Positions 1 through 4,710 of a stretch of DNA of 5,235 bases are shown here, piece after piece (positions within the stretch are counted from its first letter, which is position 1; every line of letters begins with the position of its first letter). The notes under the pieces were generated by a model. The model did not search any database. It worked only from the letters and a program-made list of their open reading frames with translations, and was not told where the DNA came from. The position numbers and the translations under genes were made by a program. This stretch comes from Bacillota bacterium (GTDB taxonomy: Bacteria; Bacillota; Dethiobacteria; SKNC01), in NCBI GenBank assembly GCA_007120745.1, contig SKNC01000085.1, forward strand, positions 1 to 5,235, in the 5' to 3' direction.

Positions 1-34
1 AAGGTCACCGGTTCAAGTCCGGTCGTGAGCTCCA
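1..34 (+). tRNA. 3' part of a tRNA, probably tRNA-Thr (cut by window edge)
   Basis: Only the last half is present. The T arm is clear: stem ACCGG (7-11), loop TTCAAGT (12-18), stem CCGGT (19-23). The 3' acceptor strand CGTGAGC (24-30), discriminator T31 and an encoded CCA (32-34) follow. The anticodon lies outside the window, so identity is inferred. The acceptor strand implies a 5' end GCTCACG, and the AGGTC variable loop with a U discriminator resembles tRNA-Thr(GGU) of Gram-positive bacteria as I remember it. A tRNA-Thr and tRNA-Met ahead of rpmG-secE-nusG is also a familiar order. The tRNA call is firm; the amino acid is tentative. Confidence 0.85.
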
Positions 35-38
35 CTAT

Positions 39-115
39 GGCGGCGTAGCTCAGGTGGTGAGAGCATACGGTTCATACCCGTAGTGTCCGGGGTTCAAGTC
101 CCTGCGCCGCTACCA
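39..115 (+). tRNA. elongator tRNA-Met (CAU anticodon)
   Basis: A full 77-nt cloverleaf including encoded CCA can be folded by hand. The acceptor stem is GGCGGCG (39-45) with CGCCGCT (105-111). The D stem is GCTC (48-51) with GAGC (61-64). The anticodon stem TACGG/CCGTA (66-70/78-82) encloses loop TTCATAC, with anticodon CAT at 73-75. The T arm is CGGGG-TTCAAGT-CCCTG (88-104), then discriminator A112 and CCA 113-115. The first pair is a G-U pair rather than the C-A mismatch of bacterial initiator tRNA, and the stem resembles Bacillus elongator tRNA-Met. A CAU tRNA could also be an Ile tRNA modified by TilS, but the arms fit elongator Met better. It follows the upstream tRNA by 4 nt, so the two are probably cotranscribed. 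Confidence 0.93.
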
Positions 116-122
116 CTTACTC

Positions 123-157
123 AAGAGCTTGATAACGTTATCAGGCTTTTTGTTTTG
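123..157 (+). terminator. intrinsic terminator of the tRNA unit
   Basis: A stem AGCTTGAT/ATCAGGCT (126-133 with 140-147, including one G-U pair) closes around AACGTT, whose outer A and T can extend it. It is followed by TTTTTGTTTT (147-156). It lies 8 nt after the tRNA-Met CCA end and separates the tRNA genes from the rpmG promoter. Confidence 0.85.
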
Positions 158-292
158 TCTTAAATGTTGAACAAAGTCAATGTATAAAAATTACAAATAT
201 TAACATAATAAGGGAAGCCATTTTTTTTCTTATCCTGAATAAATGTCGATATTATCAGTGTTTTGCCGGGCAAAGAATGGCAGGTCAAAATG

Positions 293-321
293 TTGACATT
301 CCCTATAAATTGTGGTAGATT
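293..321 (+). promoter_or_regulatory. promoter for rpmG-secE-nusG-rplKA
   Basis: TTGACA (293-298) is a perfect -35 box. After 17 nt comes TAGATT (316-321), a 4/6 match to the -10 box, with TGG directly before it that fits the extended -10 (TGn) pattern. The start of transcription would be near 328, giving an untranslated leader of about 70 nt before rpmG. The rest of the 116-399 gap is AT-rich, and beyond the tRNA terminator I see no gene in it. Confidence 0.7.
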
Positions 322-399
322 TGATAGAGTGATGAATCATACGTCCTATAAATACCATAAAATAAGCATAAATCAGCGATATTCCTGGGGGTGTGCAAT

Positions 400-549
400 A
401 TGCGGGTAAAAATTATTTTAGCTTGTACGGAATGTAAACAGAGGAATTACAGCAATATGAAAAACAAGAGGACCAATCCCGACAGGATGGAAATTAACAA
501 GTACTGTCGTTTCTGCGATAAGCATACCCTGCATAGAGAGACCAGATAG
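400..549 (+). CDS. rpmG: 50S ribosomal protein L33, zinc-ribbon form
   Basis: This 49-residue protein is L33, a small protein of the large ribosomal subunit near the E site. The N-terminal MRVKIILACTEC and the middle YSNMKNKRTNPDRMEINKYC are characteristic. Two cysteine pairs, C9-x2-C12 and C36-x2-C39, form the zinc ribbon, so this is the zinc-binding (C+) paralogue class, not the cysteine-free class that many Firmicutes also carry for zinc shortage. The start is ATG 400, with GGGGGTG (387-393) as ribosome binding site 6 nt upstream. A GTG at 391 is in frame but lies inside that site. It is the first gene of the cluster, ahead of secE by 41 nt, which is the usual Gram-positive arrangement. 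Length is normal for L33. Confidence 0.95.
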   Translation: MRVKIILACTECKQRNYSNMKNKRTNPDRMEINKYCRFCDKHTLHRETR

Positions 550-590
550 AGTCCATTCAGCATAAAGTCAGGGTAAAGGGAAGTGAAATC

Positions 591-812
591 ATGGGTGTTC
601 CCGCAAAAACAAAAAAAGAAGTTAAAGGCATTCAAAAATTAAACAAGCTTTTTAAAGACGTTAGAGTTGAATTAAAAAAAGTTCATTGGCCTACACGCAA
701 GGAACTTCTTATTTTTACAACCATCGTCTTAATTTCTATTTTTACTGTGGGAGTATTTTTTTGGTTTTTGGACACCGGTTTCAGCGCACTTCTGAGGTTG
801 GTAATCCGATGA
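591..812 (+). CDS. secE: preprotein translocase subunit SecE
   Basis: SecE clamps the SecY channel in the cytoplasmic membrane and is needed for Sec-dependent secretion. The 73-residue length is that of the short, single-span SecE of Gram-positive bacteria. A charged cytoplasmic amphipathic segment (about residues 13-32) runs into the family motif VRVELKKVHWPTRKEL (24-39, with W33-P34), followed by one hydrophobic membrane segment at about 40-61 and a short tail. The start at ATG 591 is preceded by a moderate ribosome binding site, GGGAAGTG (578-585). It lies between rpmG and nusG, the conserved context for this gene, with a 34-nt gap before nusG. Confidence 0.96.
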   Translation: MGVPAKTKKEVKGIQKLNKLFKDVRVELKKVHWPTRKELLIFTTIVLISIFTVGVFFWFLDTGFSALLRLVIR

Positions 813-846
813 TCAGGGAGGGAAAGGTATACAGGAACTGTTAACT

Positions 847-1371
847 ATGGAAAAACAATGGTATGTTGTGCATACATACGCCGGTTATGAGAACAAAGTG
901 AAGACAAACCTGGAGAAGCGGGTGGAGTCCATGGAGATGCAGAACAAGATATTTCGGGTTCTGGTTCCCATGGAAAAGGAGATAGAGATTAAAGACGGCA
1001 AGCGTAAATCCACTATGAAAAAGGTTTTTCCCGGTTATGTACTGGTAGAAATGATTATGGAAGATGATTCATGGTATGTTGTCCGTAATACTCCGGGGGT
1101 AACCGGTTTTGTCGGTCCCGGTTCCAAACCCGTCCCACTGACCGAAAGTGAAGTTCAGCAGATATTAAAGCAGATGGGTGAAGCCGAGCCCAGAAGCAGG
1201 GCACGCTTTGATTCCGGAGAACAGATTAGGGTCATTGATGGTCCTTTCTCTAATTTTATTGCGGTGGTTAAAGAAGTGTACAACGAAAAACAAAAGCTCA
1301 AAGTTCTGGTGTCCATGTTTGGTCGCGAGACACCTGTAGAGCTGAACTATGACCAAGTAGAGAAAATGTAA
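847..1371 (+). CDS. nusG: transcription elongation/termination factor NusG
   Basis: NusG rides on RNA polymerase, modulates pausing and links transcription to Rho or the ribosome. At 174 residues it has the normal two-domain form. The NGN domain (about 1-110) begins with WYVVHTYAGYENKV and contains FPGYVLVEM and WYVVRNTPGVTGFVG. The KOW domain (about 122-174) contains IRVIDGPF and SMFGRETPVEL. N81-T82 match, in residue and number, the pair that Bacillus subtilis NusG uses to read TTNTTT pause motifs, so pause stimulation is plausible. One oddity is residue 139 in the KOW motif: it is Ala (codon GCG, 1261-1263), where the family has a nearly invariant Gly. The start is ATG 847. The ribosome binding region is ACAGGA (831-836), with GGGAGGGAAAGG further upstream. 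The stop overlaps the ribosome binding site of rplK. Confidence 0.97.
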   Translation: MEKQWYVVHTYAGYENKVKTNLEKRVESMEMQNKIFRVLVPMEKEIEIKDGKRKSTMKKVFPGYVLVEMIMEDDSWYVVRNTPGVTGFVGPGSKPVPLTESEVQQILKQMGEAEPRSRARFDSGEQIRVIDGPFSNFIAVVKEVYNEKQKLKVLVSMFGRETPVELNYDQVEKM

Positions 1372-1391
1372 GGAGGTGGATCCAAAGACCA

Positions 1392-1817
1392 ATGGCAAGA
1401 AAAGTTATCGCACTCATTAAACTACAAATTCCCGCTGGAAAAGCTACTCCTGCTCCTCCTGTAGGTCCTGCCCTGGGACAGCATGGGGTGAACATTATGG
1501 CATTTTGCAAGGAGTTTAACGAAAGAACTTCGGCCCAGGTAGGTTTAATCATACCCGTGGAGATTTCCGTTTTTGAGGATCGTTCCTTTACCTTTATTAC
1601 GAAAACTCCACCGGCAGCAGTTCTCCTGAAAAAAGCAGCCGGACTGGAAAAAGCTTCTGGTGAGCCCAATAAGGTTAAGGTGGCAACTGTTCCCCGTTCT
1701 GCCGTAAAAGAAATAGCGGAGACAAAAATGAAAGACCTGAATGCCAATGATATCGAAGCAGCCATGAGAATTATTGAAGGTACTGCCCGGAGCATGGGAA
1801 TTATTGTGGAAGGGTAA
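1392..1817 (+). CDS. rplK: 50S ribosomal protein L11
   Basis: L11 binds the 23S rRNA GTPase-associated centre together with L10 and takes part in elongation-factor function and in RelA activation in the stringent response. The 141-residue length is standard. The N-terminal domain (1-70) has the highly conserved KLQIPAGKATPAPPVGPALG (10-29) and QHGVNIMAFCKEFN. The proline-rich helix with P22, P23 and P26 is where thiopeptide antibiotics bind in this family. The C-terminal rRNA-binding domain (about 76-141) contains TPPAAVLLKKAAG and ends MGIIVEG. The start is ATG 1392. The strong site AGGAGGTGG begins at the last base of the nusG stop codon, leaving a rather long gap of about 12 nt. Tight coupling to nusG indicates one operon. 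Confidence 0.97.
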   Translation: MARKVIALIKLQIPAGKATPAPPVGPALGQHGVNIMAFCKEFNERTSAQVGLIIPVEISVFEDRSFTFITKTPPAAVLLKKAAGLEKASGEPNKVKVATVPRSAVKEIAETKMKDLNANDIEAAMRIIEGTARSMGIIVEG

Positions 1818-1836
1818 GCTAAAACTGAAATAATAC

Positions 1837-1869
1837 GTGGGAGAGCCAAAAAAAGCTCGTCAGCACCAC
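1837..1869 (+). promoter_or_regulatory. candidate L1-binding RNA hairpin before rplA
   Basis: The RNA can fold as GUGG (1837-1840) with CCAC (1866-1869) and GAGC (1843-1846) with GCUC (1855-1858), with an A-rich loop. Between the helices lies a strongly asymmetric internal loop, GA on the 5' side and GUCAGCA on the 3' side. The L1 site in 23S rRNA (GGUGGGAGGC paired with AGCC and CCACC across a long 3' bulge) has the same design, and both contain GUGGGAG. The hairpin ends exactly where the rplA ribosome binding site AAGGAGG (1870-1876) begins. Binding of L1 could therefore block rplA translation. This is inferred from structure and position only; the rRNA comparison is from memory. Confidence 0.5.
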
Positions 1870-1884
1870 AAGGAGGTTTTAAGA

Positions 1885-2592
1885 ATGGCACAGAAAAGAT
1901 ATGCAGAAGCAAAAAAAGTGGTGGACAGAACCATGCAGTACGACCCGGAGGAAGCCCTGGAACTGGTGAAAAAAACAGCCACGGCAAAGTTTGATGAAAC
2001 CGTAGAGGTTTCCGTCAGGCTGGGGGTTAATCCCAAGCACGCTGACCAGCAGGTCAGGGGCGCGGTAGTTCTTCCCCACGGCATCGGAAAAGATATTAAG
2101 GTCCTGGTTTTTGCCAAGGGCGATAAGGCCAAAGAAGCAGAAGAGGCGGGAGCAGATTTCGTAGGAGCTGAAGATATGGTAGCTAAAATTCAGGAGGAAG
2201 GCTGGCTGGATTTTGACATTGCCATTGCTACACCTGATTCCATGGCCATGGTTGGTAAGCTGGGGAGAATATTGGGTCCCAAAGGGATGATGCCCAACCC
2301 CAAAACCGGAACCGTTACCTTTGATATCGGTAAAGCTGTCAGTGAATTTAAAGCAGGTAAGGTGGAATACCGTACGGAAAAAGCCGGACTTATACATGTC
2401 CCCATCGGCAAAGCATCCTTTGATACGGAGAAGCTGTTGGAAAACTTCTATACTCTGATTGATACTCTGCTCCGGGTGAAACCGGCAGCAGCCAAAGGGC
2501 AGTATATGAGGAGCATTACCGTGTCTTCTACCATGGGCCCGGGGGTTAAAGTAAATCCTCAAAAAGCGGCTCTTCTGGGGAAAGTCAAGTAA
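1885..2592 (+). CDS. rplA: 50S ribosomal protein L1
   Basis: L1 forms the mobile stalk at the ribosomal E site that helps release deacylated tRNA, and in many bacteria it represses its own operon. The 235-residue product has the usual length. Domain I is built from residues 1-68 and about 160-235, and domain II from about 69-159. The family signature GRILGPKGMMPNPKTGTV (127-144) is intact, as are TAKFDETVEVSVRLGVNP and GQYMRSITVSSTMGPGVKV near the ends. The start chosen is ATG 1885, 8 nt after a perfect AAGGAGG (1870-1876). An in-frame GTG at 1837 would add 16 residues, but it lies in the hairpin upstream and has no suitable site. The gene follows rplK by 67 nt, an unusually roomy gap that holds the putative L1 site. 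Confidence 0.97.
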   Translation: MAQKRYAEAKKVVDRTMQYDPEEALELVKKTATAKFDETVEVSVRLGVNPKHADQQVRGAVVLPHGIGKDIKVLVFAKGDKAKEAEEAGADFVGAEDMVAKIQEEGWLDFDIAIATPDSMAMVGKLGRILGPKGMMPNPKTGTVTFDIGKAVSEFKAGKVEYRTEKAGLIHVPIGKASFDTEKLLENFYTLIDTLLRVKPAAAKGQYMRSITVSSTMGPGVKVNPQKAALLGKVK

Positions 2593-2643
2593 AAGCAGGC
2601 AGGGCCAGGTCAGCCATATCTGAGGCATCATCCAGGTGGGTAT

Positions 2644-2676
2644 TGTCTGACGCAGACATGGAATGAAAAATAAAAT
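2644..2676 (+). promoter_or_regulatory. possible weak rplJL promoter with overlapping inverted repeat
   Basis: CTGACG (2647-2652, 4/6 match to -35) is 18 nt from TAAAAT (2671-2676, 5/6 match to -10), which would start transcription near 2683, just before the L10 leader. The -35 lies inside a perfect palindrome, TGTCTG-ACG-CAGACA (2644-2658). The palindrome has no T-run after it, so it is not a terminator. It could be an operator, an mRNA processing hairpin or chance. rplJL may equally be read through from rplA; the sequence cannot decide. Confidence 0.35.
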
Positions 2677-2689
2677 AGCAGTGGCTTTG

Positions 2690-2794
2690 ACTGTAGACAG
2701 CAGGTGCCTGATTGGCTTAATCTAATGCCTGCCGAGGTCGGTAAATTTCAAGGGAAATTGTACCTCCGTATGTCTGCGGGGGTTTATTATTTTT
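2690..2794 (+). ncRNA. L10 leader (rplJL autoregulatory RNA)
   Basis: The segment has the hallmarks of the ribosomal L10 leader family. Hairpin ATTGG-CTTAAT-CTAAT (2711-2726) carries the conserved CUUAAU loop. Below it the helix GCAGG/CCTGC (2700-2704/2728-2732) stands on an asymmetric junction with GAC (2696-2698) and CCGAGGTC (2732-2739), where L10(L12)n would bind. GAGGT (2734-2738) can instead pair with ACCTC (2762-2766), stacked over hairpin AATTTC/GAAATT (2744-2749/2754-2759). That pairing would act as an antiterminator, because it uses the 5' half of the terminator downstream. In B. subtilis, L10(L12)4 is known to promote termination at this leader. The helices here were paired by eye. 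Confidence 0.85.
2762..2794 (+). terminator. conditional terminator (attenuator) of the L10 leader
   Basis: CCTCCGTA (2763-2770) pairs with TGCGGGGG (2775-2782), including two G-U type pairs, around loop TGTC, and is followed by TTTATTATTTTT (2783-2794). It excludes the GAGGT/ACCTC antiterminator pairing. It lies 11 nt before the rplJ ribosome binding site, so it would control both rplJ and rplL. Confidence 0.7.
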
Positions 2795-2805
2795 CAACCA
2801 GTTTA

Positions 2806-2813
2806 AGGAGGTG
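2806..2813 (+). promoter_or_regulatory. ribosome binding site fixing the TTG start of rplJ
   Basis: AGGAGGTG (2806-2813) is a near-perfect anti-16S match. Its own GTG (2811-2813) opens a longer reading frame but is part of the site, so it cannot be the start. TTG 2820 sits 6 nt after it, the normal spacing, and no ATG is available nearby. Confidence 0.8.
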
Positions 2814-2819
2814 AAATCA

Positions 2820-3347
2820 TTGACTGTGAAGGAAAAAAAGAAGCAGGTTGTGGAGGAAATAAAACATAAGATTTCTGAATCCCAGGCGGTAATTTTAACG
2901 GATTACCGGGGTTTGAACGTATCCCAAATCAATGACTTGCGGAATCGTCTAAGCCAGGAGGGGATTGAGTATACGGTGGTGAAAAATACCCTGACCCGGA
3001 TTGCAGCCAGGGAAGCCGGTTTTGAAGACCTGAAAACGTTACTGGATGGCCCTACGGCTATTGCTTTCAGTAAAGAGGATCCTGTGGCTCCTGCCAAAAT
3101 ATTATCGGGATTTGCCAAAGAAAACGATAAGCTGGAGATTAAAGGGGGACTGCTGGAAGGGAAAATTCTCGACATGGTCCAAATTAAGTACCTGGCGGAC
3201 CTTCCCACACGGGAAGTGCTTCTGGGCAGAGTAGTGGGCGGCATGCAGGCTCCGGTTTACGGCATGGCGTATGCCATGCAGGGTCTGCTGCGTAAAACAG
3301 TCTATGCCCTGAAGGCAATCAGTGAGCTGAAGGAGCAGGAGGCATAA
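2820..3347 (+). CDS. rplJ: 50S ribosomal protein L10
   Basis: L10 anchors the L7/L12 dimers to the ribosome and forms the base of the stalk that recruits translation GTPases; the L10(L12)n complex also binds its own leader RNA. The 175-residue product has the usual length. The globular N-terminal domain (1-about 135) carries the typical ILTDYRGLNVSQINDLRNRL (25-44), VVKNTLTRIAA and GPTAIAFS. The C-terminal helix (about 137-172, GMQAPVYGMAYAMQGLLRKT and onward) is the L12-binding segment, and its length should fit two or three L12 dimers. The start is TTG 2820, giving MTVKEKKKQVVEE. A GTG at 2826 is the only other reasonable choice. The gene is separated from rplA by the L10 leader and followed by rplL after 92 nt. 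Confidence 0.96.
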   Translation: MTVKEKKKQVVEEIKHKISESQAVILTDYRGLNVSQINDLRNRLSQEGIEYTVVKNTLTRIAAREAGFEDLKTLLDGPTAIAFSKEDPVAPAKILSGFAKENDKLEIKGGLLEGKILDMVQIKYLADLPTREVLLGRVVGGMQAPVYGMAYAMQGLLRKTVYALKAISELKEQEA

Positions 3348-3366
3348 GAAAAACATAAGGTAATCA

Positions 3367-3408
3367 TTTTATACAGGGGAATGGAAAAGAAACCCTGACC
3401 CTGTAAAA
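3367..3408 (+). promoter_or_regulatory. rplJ-rplL intergenic hairpin
   Basis: ACAGGG (3373-3378) pairs with CCCTGT (3399-3404) and the flanking TTTT (3367-3370) with AAAA (3405-3408), with a small bulge. A second CCCTG (3393-3397) can pair with the same CAGGG, giving an alternative hairpin. No T-run follows in the reading direction, so it is not a terminator. A 5'-protecting or processing hairpin that raises rplL over rplJ is possible, because L12 is needed in several copies per L10. This role is inferred. Confidence 0.45.
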
Positions 3409-3439
3409 GATTAAAAAAACTATATCAGGAGGTAGAAAA

Positions 3440-3820
3440 ATGTCTAAAGTTGCAGATGTGATGGAAATTATTAAGGAAATGACTGTTCTGGAGTTATCCG
3501 AGCTGGTGAAAGCTTTTGAAGAGGAATTCGGAGTTTCCGCAGCTGCTCCCGCAGCGGTGGCAGCGGCTCCTGCCGCAGCAGCTGATGCAGGAGAAGCTGC
3601 AGAAGAGAAGACCGATTTTGATGTGGTTTTGACTTCCCATGGGGATAAGAAAATCCAGGTAATTAAAGTTGTCCGGGAGATTACCGGACTGGGACTGAAA
3701 GAAGCAAAAGCCCTGGTGGATGAAGCTCCCAAGCCCGTAAAAGAAAAGGTCAGCAAAGATGAAGCCGAAGAGATTAAAGCCAAGCTTGAGGAAGCCGGCG
3801 GCGGAGTAGAGCTTAAATAA
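3440..3820 (+). CDS. rplL: 50S ribosomal protein L7/L12
   Basis: L12 is the multicopy stalk protein that contacts EF-Tu, EF-G and IF2. The 126 residues divide as usual. The dimerising N-terminal domain (about 1-32, with MEIIKEMTVLELSELVKAFE) is followed by a flexible hinge rich in Ala and Pro (33-55). The compact C-terminal domain (about 57-126) contains the conserved KVVREITGLGLKEAKALVD (77-95), which binds the GTPases, and ends in GGVELK. The start is ATG 3440, with AGGAGGT (3427-3433) 6 nt upstream, one of the best sites in the window. This suits a protein made in excess over L10. In most bacteria rpoB comes next; here a terminator and rplU follow. Confidence 0.97.
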   Translation: MSKVADVMEIIKEMTVLELSELVKAFEEEFGVSAAAPAAVAAAPAAAADAGEAAEEKTDFDVVLTSHGDKKIQVIKVVREITGLGLKEAKALVDEAPKPVKEKVSKDEAEEIKAKLEEAGGGVELK

Positions 3821-3828
3821 GATAAAAT

Positions 3829-3866
3829 ACCGTAAACGCCCTGGAACGGGGCGTTTCGGTTTTCTT
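3829..3866 (+). terminator. strong intrinsic terminator after rplL
   Basis: AAACGCCC (3834-3841) pairs perfectly with GGGCGTTT (3849-3856), and after a one-base bulge ACCG (3829-3832) pairs with CGGT (3857-3860), giving a 12-bp stem. It is followed by TTTTCTT (3860-3866). It lies 8 nt after the rplL stop and should end the ribosomal stalk operon. Its last Ts are the first bases of the next promoter. Confidence 0.92.
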
Positions 3867-3893
3867 GACAAAGGGCACAGACTGTGCTAAAAT
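3865..3893 (+). promoter_or_regulatory. strong promoter for rplU-prp-rpmA
   Basis: TTGACA (3865-3870), a perfect -35 box, is 17 nt from TAAAAT (3888-3893, 5/6), and TGC just before the -10 fits the extended -10 rule. Transcription should start near 3900, at the beginning of the L21 leader. The -35 box overlaps the U-tract of the rplL terminator. Confidence 0.88.
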
Positions 3894-3898
3894 GATTT

Positions 3899-4019
3899 AG
3901 CCGGTTACAAAGGACCCTTCCAACAGGACCTTATACAGCCGGTTTTAAACCGCTTAAGAAAGGTTATAAATCGTGGGGGTAGATGCCCTCCGTACCTGTT
4001 TTTAGCGAGACCAGGAGGT
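3899..4019 (+). ncRNA. L21 leader RNA of rplU
   Basis: The untranslated leader of about 125 nt contains AAGAAAGGTTATAAATCGTG (3957-3976), which matches the conserved core I recall from the L21 leader family of Firmicutes. Hairpin CGGTT-TTA-AACCG (3940-3952) precedes the core. The G-rich strand GGGGG (3975-3979) can pair with CCCTC (3986-3990). A weaker alternative, GGGTA/TACCT (3977-3981/3993-3997), is followed by GTTTTT. AGCCGGTT occurs twice (3899-3906 and 3937-3944), and either copy can pair with AACCG (3948-3952). The leader probably controls rplU in response to L21, but the ligand and mechanism are not shown by the sequence. Confidence 0.75.
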
Positions 4020-4027
4020 AAGTTTAC

Positions 4028-4339
4028 ATGTACGCAATTATTGAAACAGGCGGTAAGCAGTATAAAGTGGAAGAAGGACAGATCATCGATATCGAGATGC
4101 TGGAAGCCCGGGAGGGCGATGAAGTGGTATTTGATAAGGTGCTGGCAGTGAATACGGGAGATGATTTAGAAGTGGGAACGCCGCTGGTTAAAGGAGCCAG
4201 GGCTACCGCCAGGGTTTTAAAACAGGACAAACATAAAAAGATTATCGTATTCAAGTATAAAGCCAAAAAGAATTACCGCAAAAAATCCGGTCATCGCCAA
4301 CCTTATACCCGGGTTAAAGTTCAGCGTATCGAGGCGTAA
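4028..4339 (+). CDS. rplU: 50S ribosomal protein L21
   Basis: L21 is an early-assembly protein of the large subunit that binds 23S rRNA near L20. The 103-residue length is normal. The N-terminus MYAIIETGGKQYKVEEGQII and the C-terminal signature IVFKYKAKKNYRKKSGHRQ (73-91), rich in Lys and Arg for rRNA binding, are diagnostic. The start is ATG 4028, with AGGAGG (4013-4018) 9 nt upstream. It begins the classic Firmicutes trio rplU-prp-rpmA, and its stop codon is part of the ribosome binding site of prp, so the two are translationally close. Confidence 0.97.
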   Translation: MYAIIETGGKQYKVEEGQIIDIEMLEAREGDEVVFDKVLAVNTGDDLEVGTPLVKGARATARVLKQDKHKKIIVFKYKAKKNYRKKSGHRQPYTRVKVQRIEA

Positions 4340-4347
4340 GGACGGAA

Positions 4348-4692
4348 ATGATTAAGGTTTTCTTGACCAGGAACCCTCAGGGGAAAATCATATCCTTTAG
4401 TGTACAGGGGCACGCCGGTTTTGCTCCCCACGGCCAGGACATCGTGTGTTCTGCCGTATCAGCCATTGCGCAAACAGCCGTTTACGGCATGGATCGGGTG
4501 GTGGGTGTTAAACCCCAGGTACAGGTGAGGGAAGGGTTTTTGGAATGTAAAGTTCCGGAGTATGAACTTTCCCCGGAGGAAATGGGAAAGATAGAACTGA
4601 TTCTGGAAACCATGCTGGTGGGTTTGCAGGAAATTCAAAGAAATTATTCAAACTGTATTCTCATAAAAGATTTCAGCAGTATTAACAAATAA
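4348..4692 (+). CDS. prp: Prp, cysteine protease that trims ribosomal protein L27
   Basis: Prp (formerly YsxB, DUF464) removes the N-terminal extension of L27 in Firmicutes and related groups, a step shown to be essential in Staphylococcus aureus. The 114-residue product is the usual size. The active-site block GHAGFAPHGQDIVCSAVSAI (21-40) has H22, D31 and C34, the same numbers as the catalytic His and Cys described in S. aureus. The first strand IKVFLTRNPQGKIISFSVQG and the later region of the fold are also family-like. The start is ATG 4348; AAGGACGG (4338-4345) overlaps the rplU stop and lies very near the start. rpmA, its substrate gene, follows after 18 nt. Confidence 0.95.
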   Translation: MIKVFLTRNPQGKIISFSVQGHAGFAPHGQDIVCSAVSAIAQTAVYGMDRVVGVKPQVQVREGFLECKVPEYELSPEEMGKIELILETMLVGLQEIQRNYSNCILIKDFSSINK

Positions 4693-4710
4693 TAATTGGA
4701 GGTGAATACT

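Noticed and set aside
167..188. TTGAAC and TATAAA as a second promoter before rpmG
   Set aside because: The spacer is only 10 nt, and a far better promoter with a perfect -35 lies at 293-321.
550..590. tRNA gene between rpmG and secE, as in some clostridia (tRNA-Trp)
   Set aside because: The gap is 41 nt and has no cloverleaf sequence.
1837..1884. GTG at 1837 as an upstream start for rplA
   Set aside because: The extra 16 residues are absent from L1 proteins, the codon is within the hairpin, and ATG 1885 has a perfect ribosome binding site at the right distance.
1298..1987. Long minus-strand open frame opposite rplK
   Set aside because: It lies wholly opposite well-supported nusG, rplK and rplA, has no ribosome binding site and no recognisable protein features.
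1879..2631. 250-codon minus-strand open frame opposite rplA
   Set aside because: It is antisense to a clear L1 gene and has a low-complexity, Cys/Phe-rich product with no family resemblance; it is a shadow of rplA codon use.
3381..3398. Tiny frame ATG GAA AAG AAA CCC TGA between rplJ and rplL, with AGGGGA before it
   Set aside because: Only five codons, the ribosome binding site directly touches the ATG, and it lies in the intergenic hairpin; a leader peptide cannot be supported.
3975..4003. Terminator in the L21 leader (G-rich hairpin plus GTTTTT)
   Set aside because: The better stem ends 8 nt before the T-run, and the alternative that abuts the Ts is only five pairs; it is noted in the leader entry but not called as a terminator.
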